Shown here in pieces: positions 1-6,575 of a DNA stretch of 6,575 nucleotides. Position 1 is the first letter of the stretch; each line of letters starts with the position of its first letter. The DNA lies in NCBI GenBank assembly GCA_946627685.1, contig CAMOVV010000068.1, forward strand, positions 1 through 6,575, read 5' to 3'. The stretch comes from an uncultured Bacteroidales bacterium. GTDB taxonomy: Bacteria; Bacteroidota; Bacteroidia; Bacteroidales; UBA932. Made by a program: the position numbers and the translations under genes. The notes under the pieces are model-generated. The model made no database searches, was not told the origin of the DNA, and saw only the letters and a list, made by a program, of their open reading frames with translations.

Positions 1-1997
<1,997 letters not shown>

Positions 1998-2001
<4 letters not shown>

Positions 2002-2858
2002 GCCTCAAGCCATCTGATATCCTTGTCCCGGCGCCACCAGGTGAGCTGGCGTTTGGCGTAGTTGCGGGTGTGCTGCTTTATAAGGGCCACGGCTTCCTCG
2101 AGGGTGGTCTTTCCGTCGAGACAGTCGAACATTTCCCGGTAGCCGACGGTCTGGAGCGGGGTCAGGCTGCGGTAGGGGAGAAGAGACCGGACTTCTTCTT
2201 CCAGACCTTCTTCAATCATGGCGTCAACCCTTCGGTTGATTCTGTCGTAAAGCTCTTCCCGTGGCCGTGAGAGGCCGATTTTTTCTATTTCGAAGTCCCT
2301 TTTTGCCTGCTTCCCGGTCTTGAATGAGGAGAAGGGCCTGCCGGAAGAAAGACACACTTCCAGGGCCCGGAGCACCCGGGCGGGGTTGGAAAGGTCGATG
2401 GCTCCCGCCGTGGCAGGGTCGAGGCGGGAAAGCTCGCCGGTCAGGGCCGAAAGTCCTTCCTGCGCAAGCCTTTCCTGAAGAGCCTTCCTGACGGCCGGGT
2501 CCGTCGGGGGAAAGACGTCCAGCCCCCTGCATACGGCATCTATGTAGAACATGGAGCCTCCGCACATGACGAGGGTCTCGTGTCCTTCCTCGAAAAGCCT
2601 GGCGGCCAGGGCGAGGGCCTCGTCGGCGTATCTGCCCGCATCCCAGGCCTCGGTGACGGAAGAAGTCTGTATGAAATAATGCTTTACGGCCTCCAGCTGT
2701 TCCTTCGGGGGAACGGCCGTGCCGATTCTCATTTCCTTGTATATCTGTCTTGAGTCGCAGGAGATTACGGGAGAGCCGAACTCCAGTGCCTTGGATATGC
2801 TGTAGTCGGTCTTCCCGACCGCGGTCGGCCCGAGAATTATGACGAGCCGCCTTCCCAT
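1998..2858 (-). CDS. miaA: tRNA dimethylallyltransferase MiaA
   Basis: Transfers a dimethylallyl group from dimethylallyl diphosphate to N6 of adenosine 37, next to the anticodon, in tRNAs reading UNN codons (cytoplasmic; established for the family). The 286-residue protein carries the P-loop GPTAVGKT at 10-17 and the DSRQIY motif with the expected catalytic Asp at 35. It also has CGGSMFYI (99-106), NPARVLRALEV (158-168), QTVGYRE (236-242) and the C-terminal TRNYAKRQLTWWRR (264-277). All are hallmarks of MiaA. Length is slightly below the usual 300 or so but nothing is missing. I chose ATG at 2858, which overlaps the upstream gene's TGA by one base (TGATG). A GTG one codon earlier (2861) is an equally coupled alternative that would add one residue. 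It is probably cotranslated with the gene upstream. Confidence 0.96.
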
Positions 2859-3478
2859 CACAGGGTCAGGTCCTCGGAACCGTCGAAGACTTCCTTTCCG
2901 TCCTCGTCGCCACCGTCGGTATCGTCCTCGTCGTCCTCGTCCATGTCTTCATCGTCGTCGTCAGCCCCTCCGAAAATGGCCGCGGCGAGCTTGGAAAGAC
3001 CTTTCTCCGCACCCTCGGGCCCCATGTCGGGGGAGGGCACGCGTACGTGCCTCTGGTCTTCGGGAAGGTCCTCGTAGGCCACATAGCCGTTCTCGAACTC
3101 GATGGGGTTGGGGCCCTTGATATCCACGAGGGACACTCCTGAGACCTTGGTATCGGGGACCTCTCCTTCGAAGGTGACGTTCACGCTTTTCTTGTCGGCG
3201 ACGTCGTAGAAATAGACGAAGGAGGTGATGCCTGCGTTCACGGTATCCTCAAGGGTCACCTTGTCCACGGGTCCGGCCCCGAGGTCGAAGAGGCCGTAGC
3301 GGGCCACCACCTCGCCGTTTGCGTCGAGCCCCTTGAACATGATGAGCTGGTCGGGAGCGAACTCCATGTCGCTGCGCATCTGTTTGTGGAGAAGATAAAG
3401 TGAAGCCTGGCTGTCTGTATGGTAAAGCCTGAAGAAGCCCTTGATGCCCGTCAGGGTCACACGATATTTATAGGTCAT
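2858..3478 (-). CDS. pRiA4b ORF-3-like (IS1096 TnpR-like) domain protein with acidic tail
   Basis: A 206-residue cytoplasmic protein of unknown function. Residues 1 to about 110 (opening MTYKYRVTLTGIKGFFRLYH, then a segment rich in short hydrophobic strands including FVYFYDV at 87-93) resemble the plasmid pRiA4b ORF-3/IS1096 TnpR-like fold. I recall Bacteroides proteins of the same plan, also acidic at the C-terminus. That assignment is recognition by eye, not a search. Residues 173-193 are almost all Asp/Glu (17 of 21). There is no signal peptide, membrane segment or recognisable catalytic motif, and despite the family name nothing indicates transposition or site-specific recombination. Its ATG is preceded by a short A/T-rich leader, and its TGA overlaps the miaA start, so the two form a coupled pair. 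The family has no established role that I can name; a binding or regulatory function is only a guess. Confidence 0.72.
   Translation of the reverse strand: MTYKYRVTLTGIKGFFRLYHTDSQASLYLLHKQMRSDMEFAPDQLIMFKGLDANGEVVARYGLFDLGAGPVDKVTLEDTVNAGITSFVYFYDVADKKSVNVTFEGEVPDTKVSGVSLVDIKGPNPIEFENGYVAYEDLPEDQRHVRVPSPDMGPEGAEKGLSKLAAAIFGGADDDDEDMDEDDEDDTDGGDEDGKEVFDGSEDLTL
2900..2962 (-). repeat. Low-complexity Asp/Glu codon tract (GAC/GAT/GAG/GAA triplets)
   Basis: This stretch encodes residues 173-193 of the acidic-tailed protein, 17 of them Asp or Glu. On the plus strand it appears as a run of TCG/TCC-like triplets. Codons are mixed rather than one perfect microsatellite, which suggests selection for acidic charge more than recent triplet expansion. 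In-frame length variation between strains is possible. Confidence 0.7.
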
Positions 3479-3493
3479 GTCTTAAACGTACGG

Positions 3494-3524
3494 TTTGTTT
3501 ATGCAAATTTACGAAATATTTCTT
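3494..3524 (+). promoter_or_regulatory. Weak candidate promoter for the YigZ-family gene
   Basis: TTTG at 3494-3497 is followed after 19 bases by TATTTCTT (3517-3524), which has two mismatches to TAnnTTTG. Spacing is right but the -7 box is poor. It is the best plus-strand candidate I found in the 91-bp divergent region, which must hold a promoter if this gene is not read from elsewhere. It would give a leader of roughly 40 bases. Confidence 0.25.
3504..3511 (-). promoter_or_regulatory. Candidate Bacteroidota -7 box for the acidic-tailed protein/miaA pair
   Basis: The minus strand reads TAAATTTG here, an exact match to the Bacteroidota -7 consensus TAnnTTTG. It sits 25 bases upstream of the ATG at 3478, which would give a short leader of about 20 bases. 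No TTG -33 element lies at the usual distance (the nearest TTTG is about 32 bases away), so support rests on the -7 box and its position. Confidence 0.45.
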
Positions 3525-3569
3525 TCCCGTTGCATTTTCCTTCCAAAAACGCTAACTTCACGCTCCGAT

Positions 3570-4202
3570 ATGAATCTGCCGGACATCCCAGCCAAAGACA
3601 CATACCTGAGCATTCCCGCTCCGGCCGAGGGGCTGTACAAGGACAGGGGGAGCCGTTTCATCGCCCTGGCCTGTCCCGTGGACGACGCCCGGGAGGCCCT
3701 GGACCTGCTCGAGGCGGCAAGGAAGGAGTATCATGACGCCCGCCACCACTGCCTCGCCTACCGTGTCGGGCTGGACGGGAGCGAGTGGAGGGCCAGCGAC
3801 GACGGGGAGCCTGCGGGGAGCGCCGGGAGGCCGATTCTGGGCCAGATAGACTCCCGGGGCCTCAGCGACGTGGCCGTCGTGGTGGTGAGGTATTTCGGGG
3901 GCGTCAAGCTCGGGGTGCCTGGGCTCATAAGGGCCTACAAGAGCGCGGCGGCGGATGCCCTGGACAAGGCCGGGGCTGTGGAAAAGGTGGCCGGGAAGTG
4001 GCGCAGGCTGGAATTCGGGTATATGTCCATGAATCAGGTGATGAAGGTCCTGAAGGACCTCGACCTTCCCCAGAGGGGGCAGGAATTTGGAGAAAGGTGT
4101 TCCCTCGAGGCGTGGGTTCGTCTCGGCTCGGAGCCCGCCTTCCTCGAAAGGATTTCGCTTATAGACGATTGTTCAGTAATTCGGGATTCTGCCGTGAAAT
4201 GA
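3570..4202 (+). CDS. yigZ: YigZ/IMPACT family (UPF0029) protein
   Basis: A small cytoplasmic protein of the bacterial YigZ/YvyE family, related to the eukaryotic translation regulator IMPACT. Its biochemical role in bacteria is not settled. The 210-residue product has the family blocks in order: YKDRGSRFIA near the N-terminus (about 24-33), HDARHHCLAY (55-64), SDDGEPAGSAGRPILGQ (76-92), and VVVVRYFGGVKLGVPGLIRAYKSAA (about 103-127). R107-Y108-F109-G110-G111 forms the core of the UPF0029 signature. The C-terminal part (about 140-205) fits the small alpha/beta domain seen in YigZ. I start at ATG 3570 because homology begins with its first residues and the length matches the family. In-frame TTG 3495 and ATG 3501 would add an unrelated, A/T-rich-coded extension. 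Glycine is encoded almost only by GGG, unlike the neighbouring serC. The gene ends 30 bases before pyrB and may be cotranscribed with it. Confidence 0.92.
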   Translation: MNLPDIPAKDTYLSIPAPAEGLYKDRGSRFIALACPVDDAREALDLLEAARKEYHDARHHCLAYRVGLDGSEWRASDDGEPAGSAGRPILGQIDSRGLSDVAVVVVRYFGGVKLGVPGLIRAYKSAAADALDKAGAVEKVAGKWRRLEFGYMSMNQVMKVLKDLDLPQRGQEFGERCSLEAWVRLGSEPAFLERISLIDDCSVIRDSAVK

Positions 4203-4203
4203 T

Positions 4204-4211
4204 TGAATTTG
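4204..4211 (+). promoter_or_regulatory. Weak candidate -7 box ahead of pyrB
   Basis: TGAATTTG differs from TAnnTTTG at one position and lies 21 bases before the pyrB ATG, just after the upstream stop. No TTG lies at the proper -33 distance. Read-through from the upstream gene is at least as likely, so this is only a candidate. Confidence 0.2.
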
Positions 4212-4232
4212 AATAAATTAAATGAAACATAT

Positions 4233-5135
4233 ATGAAATCTCTCGTATCAATCCAGGATCTTTCCAAAGAAGAAATGTTGCATATCCTCGAGGTCGCGAA
4301 GGAATTCGAGGCGAACAGGGAGCAGAACTTCCTCGCCGGCAAGGTGGTGGCCTGCCTTTTCTTCGAACCTTCCACAAGGACGAGGCTCTCCTTTGAGGCT
4401 GCAGTCAACCGCCTGGGGGCCAGGGTGATAGGCTTCCCCGACGCGAAGAACACTTCCCAGAGCAAGGGTGAAACCCTCGAAGACACCATCAAGATCATTT
4501 CCAACTACACCGACATGATAGTGATGCGGCACCCGATGGCCGGAGCCGCGGAGATTGCCGCCGGAGTGTCCTCGGTGCCGGTCGTGAACGCGGGCGACGG
4601 AGCCAACCAGCATCCCACCCAGACCCTCCTGGACATGTATTCCATCCTCAAGACCCAGGGAACCCTGGAGAACCTCACCATCAATATGGTGGGGGACCTC
4701 CGCTACGGACGCACCGTCCATTCCCTGTGCGAGGCCATGTGGCAGTTCGACCCTAAGTTCATCTTCACCGCCCCGGAAGAGCTGGAAATGCCCCGCAAAT
4801 ATCTCGATTTCCTCGACTCCAAGGGCGTCGGCTACACCAAAGCCACCTCCCTCGACGAGCATATCCGCGACTGCGACATCCTCTACATGACAAGGGTCCA
4901 GCAGGAGAGGTTCCCCGACAGGGAAGAGTACGACAGGGTGAAGGACTGCTACAGGCTCACCGCCTCCATGCTGGACGGAGTGAAGCCCGGGATGAAGATC
5001 CTGCATCCCCTTCCCCGCGTCGGAGAAATCTCGACCGACGTGGATTCCACCCCCTACGCCTATTATTTCGAGCAGGCGGGCAACGGAATGTATGTCAGGA
5101 TGGCAATTATTTCCTGTTTGTTGGGTTATAGATAA
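4233..5135 (+). CDS. pyrB: Aspartate carbamoyltransferase, catalytic chain
   Basis: Catalyses carbamoyl phosphate + L-aspartate to N-carbamoyl-L-aspartate, the committed step of pyrimidine synthesis, as a cytoplasmic trimer. The 300-residue protein has the carbamoyl-phosphate loop FEPSTRTR (44-51) and the 80s-loop equivalent NTSQSKGET (S75, K78). It also has MRHP (R99), [14 protein letters not shown] (H127, Q130), [11 protein letters not shown] (R160), the aspartate-side MTRVQQERF (R221, Q223) and LHPLPR (P259-L260). All active-site residues known from E. coli PyrB have counterparts. I chose ATG 4233 ([11 protein letters not shown]), as in Bacteroides homologs. An in-frame TTG at 4203, immediately after the upstream stop, would add ten residues and is less likely. 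There is no Shine-Dalgarno sequence, only an A/T-rich leader. The regulatory-chain gene pyrI, commonly next to pyrB in Bacteroidales, is not downstream; serC follows instead. Confidence 0.97.
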   Translation: MKSLVSIQDLSKEEMLHILEVAKEFEANREQNFLAGKVVACLFFEPSTRTRLSFEAAVNRLGARVIGFPDAKNTSQSKGETLEDTIKIISNYTDMIVMRHPMAGAAEIAAGVSSVPVVNAGDGANQHPTQTLLDMYSILKTQGTLENLTINMVGDLRYGRTVHSLCEAMWQFDPKFIFTAPEELEMPRKYLDFLDSKGVGYTKATSLDEHIRDCDILYMTRVQQERFPDREEYDRVKDCYRLTASMLDGVKPGMKILHPLPRVGEISTDVDSTPYAYYFEQAGNGMYVRMAIISCLLGYR

Positions 5136-5151
5136 AAAATTTCTATATTTG
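5121..5151 (+). promoter_or_regulatory. Bacteroidota-type promoter for serC-serA
   Basis: TATATTTG at 5144-5151 matches TAnnTTTG exactly. TTG at 5121-5123 lies 20 bases upstream, a normal -33 spacing. The -33 element sits inside the last codons of pyrB (stop at 5133-5135). Transcription would start near 5157-5160, giving a leader of about 50 bases that is very A/T-rich and has no Shine-Dalgarno sequence before the serC ATG. I see no riboswitch-like structure or strong terminator hairpin in the 74-bp gap. Confidence 0.6.
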
Positions 5152-5209
5152 GCGAAAGAATGATTGCAAATTGAATTGTAATAGATAAAAATCAATAAAA
5201 AATTGTAAG

Positions 5210-6283
5210 ATGAGCAAAGTTCACGTTTTCAATGCCGGTCCCTGCCTTCTCCCGCAGGTGGTGTATGACAATGCAATAGAGGCCATTAAAGATTTCAAAG
5301 GCACCGGAGTGTCCGTCCTTTCCATTTCCCACCGCACCAAGGAGTGGGAAGCCGTCATGGACGAGACCCGCGCCCTCTGGAAAGAGCTCCTGAACATTCC
5401 CGACGGATATGAGACCATCTTCCTCGGCGGCGGAGCCAGCCTCCAGTTCCTCTACGTGGCCATGAACTATCTTGAGAAAAAGGCCGCCTACCTCGAGACC
5501 GGAGTGTGGGCGAAGAAGGCCCTCAAAGAGGCTGCCGGTCTTGGAAACGCTTATGCCATAGCATCTTCCGCAGACAGGAACTATTGCTATATTCCTAAGG
5601 GATTTGAGGTTCCCGCCGACCTTGACTATCTGCACATCACCACCAACAACACCATCTACGGCACCGAAATCCACACCGACCTGGACTGCCCCGTCCCCCT
5701 CATCGCCGACATGTCCTCCGATATCCTCAGCCGTCCCGTGGACATGAGCAAGTATGAGATGATTTACGGCGGAGCCCAGAAGAACGCCGGTCCCGCCGGA
5801 GTCGCCTTCGCCATCATCCGCAAGGACAGCCTCGGAAAGGTGAGCCGCTACATTCCCACCATGCTGGACTATCGCGTCCATATCGACAAGGGCAGCATGT
5901 TCAACACCCCTCCGGTGTTCAGCATCTACGTCATGAACGAGACCCTCAAGTGGGTGAAGGCCATGGGCGGAGTCGAGGCCATGTATCAGATTGACAGGAA
6001 GAAGGCCGACGCCCTCTACGGAGAAATCGACCGCAACTCCCTCTTCCGCGGCACCGCCGACAAGGAAGACCGTTCCATCATGAACGTCTGCTTCGTGATG
6101 GCCGAGGGCAGGGAAGCCCTTGCAGACGAGTTCCTCGCCTTCTCCAAGGAAAGGGGAATCATCGGCATCAAGGGACACAGGAGCGTCGGAGGATTCCGCG
6201 CCTCCCTCTACAACGCCTGCACCCAGGAGGACGTGGACGCCCTCGTGAAAGCCATGCAGGAATTCGAAACCCTCAAGAAATAA
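5210..6283 (+). CDS. serC: Phosphoserine aminotransferase
   Basis: A PLP-dependent class V aminotransferase that converts 3-phosphohydroxypyruvate and glutamate to 3-phosphoserine and 2-oxoglutarate, the second step of serine synthesis; the family also acts on the vitamin B6 precursor in some bacteria. The 357-residue protein is full length. It opens with the typical FNAGPCLLP (7-15) and has the substrate-binding SHR (40-42) and the phosphate/cofactor loop GGGASLQF (73-80). W100 should stack on the PLP ring. [11 protein letters not shown] (143-153) and [11 protein letters not shown] (166-176, with D167 facing the pyridine nitrogen) follow. The Schiff-base lysine is K191 in [11 protein letters not shown]. 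The C-terminal [15 protein letters not shown] carries the conserved arginines. ATG 5210 follows an A-rich leader. serA starts three bases after the stop, so the two genes form a serine-biosynthesis operon. No glycine is encoded by GGG. Confidence 0.97.
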   Translation: MSKVHVFNAGPCLLPQVVYDNAIEAIKDFKGTGVSVLSISHRTKEWEAVMDETRALWKELLNIPDGYETIFLGGGASLQFLYVAMNYLEKKAAYLETGVWAKKALKEAAGLGNAYAIASSADRNYCYIPKGFEVPADLDYLHITTNNTIYGTEIHTDLDCPVPLIADMSSDILSRPVDMSKYEMIYGGAQKNAGPAGVAFAIIRKDSLGKVSRYIPTMLDYRVHIDKGSMFNTPPVFSIYVMNETLKWVKAMGGVEAMYQIDRKKADALYGEIDRNSLFRGTADKEDRSIMNVCFVMAEGREALADEFLAFSKERGIIGIKGHRSVGGFRASLYNACTQEDVDALVKAMQEFETLKK

Positions 6284-6286
6284 GCC

Positions 6287-6575
6287 ATGAAGATACTCGT
6301 AGCAACCCAGAAACCGTTTGCCGCCGTCGCCGTCGAAGGCATCAAGAAGATTCTCACCGAGGCCGGCCACAGCGTGGACACCCTTGAAAAATATGCGGAG
6401 CAGGCCGATTTCGTGAAGGCCGTCGCCCCCTATGACGCCCTCATAATCCGCAGCGACAAGGTTACGGAAGAGGTCATGGCAGCCGCCCCGAACCTTAAGA
6501 TAGTTGTGCGCGCGGGCGCGGGAGTTGACAACGTGGACCTCGCCGCCGCCACGGCCAGGGGAATCGTCGTGATGA
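6287..6575 (+). CDS. serA: D-3-phosphoglycerate dehydrogenase, N-terminal part (cut by window end)
   Basis: First enzyme of the phosphorylated serine pathway: NAD-dependent oxidation of 3-phosphoglycerate to 3-phosphohydroxypyruvate, the substrate of SerC. Only 96 codons plus one base are visible. The start MKILVATQKPFAAVAVEGIK, the ALIIRSDKVTEEVMAAAP block (about 55-72) and the VVRAGAGVDNVDLAAATARGI signature (about 76-96) belong to the N-terminal substrate-binding half of 2-hydroxyacid dehydrogenases. They closely follow Bacteroides SerA. The NAD-binding Rossmann domain and catalytic His/Glu/Arg lie beyond the window, so whether a C-terminal ACT domain is present cannot be seen. It starts three bases after the serC stop without its own promoter or Shine-Dalgarno sequence. 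Confidence 0.93.
   Translation, partial: MKILVATQKPFAAVAVEGIKKILTEAGHSVDTLEKYAEQADFVKAVAPYDALIIRSDKVTEEVMAAAPNLKIVVRAGAGVDNVDLAAATARGIVVM

Noticed and set aside
2858..3478. Reading the IS1096/TnpR-like family name as evidence of a transposon
   Set aside because: There is no transposase, terminal inverted repeat or target duplication nearby, and the gene is coupled to miaA. The family name is historical.
3495..3569. N-terminal extension of the YigZ-family protein from TTG 3495 or ATG 3501
   Set aside because: The extra residues are encoded by A/T-rich promoter-like DNA and fall outside family homology, which begins at ATG 3570. The shorter form has the normal family length.
4203..4232. TTG start for pyrB directly after the upstream stop codon
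   Set aside because: It would add ten Asn/Lys/Leu-rich residues from an A/T-rich leader. ATG 4233 gives the standard PyrB N-terminus.
5161..5185. Possible hairpin in the A/T-rich gap before serC (ATTGCAAATT ... AATTGTAAT)
   Set aside because: The arms are imperfect and purely A/T-rich, with no GC stem or following T-run, so it is neither a convincing terminator nor a riboswitch.
4248..5195. A 315-codon open frame on the minus strand opposite pyrB
   Set aside because: Same register effect: it runs until the TCA codon at 4248-4250 of pyrB. The translation is low-complexity and His/Gly/Val-rich, without family features.
5192..6370. A 392-codon open frame on the minus strand across all of serC
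   Set aside because: It is in exact codon register with serC, so its stops would need TTA, CTA or TCA codons in serC, which that gene avoids. The protein has no recognisable motifs and serC is unmistakable. It is a codon-bias shadow.

Overview
The window looks like chromosomal housekeeping DNA from a fairly GC-rich member of the Bacteroidales (Bacteroidota). Three things point there. The RecQ, SerC and SerA proteins have the wording I know from Bacteroides-type homologs. Start codons are preceded by A/T-rich leaders without clear Shine-Dalgarno sequences. The best promoter candidates match the Bacteroidota -7 consensus TAnnTTTG. Genus cannot be fixed from the sequence alone; an Alistipes-like or uncultured gut lineage would fit the composition.

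Layout. Positions 1-2001 (+) hold the 3' nine-tenths or so of recQ, a DNA helicase gene whose start lies before the window. It converges on a minus-strand pair. That pair is miaA (2858-1998, tRNA dimethylallyltransferase) and, upstream of it, a pRiA4b ORF-3-like protein with a long acidic tail (3478-2858). The recQ and miaA stop codons are built from the same CTAG palindrome, and the minus-strand pair is joined by a TGATG stop/start overlap. A 91-bp A/T-rich divergent region (3479-3569) separates this pair from a plus-strand run: a YigZ/IMPACT-family gene (3570-4202), then pyrB (4233-5135, aspartate carbamoyltransferase). After a 74-bp A/T-rich gap with a strong promoter match come serC (5210-6283) and the first 96 codons of serA (6287 to the window end).

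Functionally, serC and serA encode consecutive steps of phosphorylated serine biosynthesis and form an evident operon. pyrB performs the committed step of pyrimidine synthesis, but the usual regulatory partner gene pyrI does not follow it. recQ and miaA serve DNA repair and tRNA modification. No tRNA, rRNA, CRISPR array, insertion sequence, phage gene or defence system is visible, and no gap without a gene exceeds 100 bases. I found no convincing new biological system. The points worth a second look are the acidic-tailed protein coupled to miaA, the missing pyrI, the zero-gap recQ/miaA convergence, and a sharp codon-usage contrast between the YigZ-family gene and serC.
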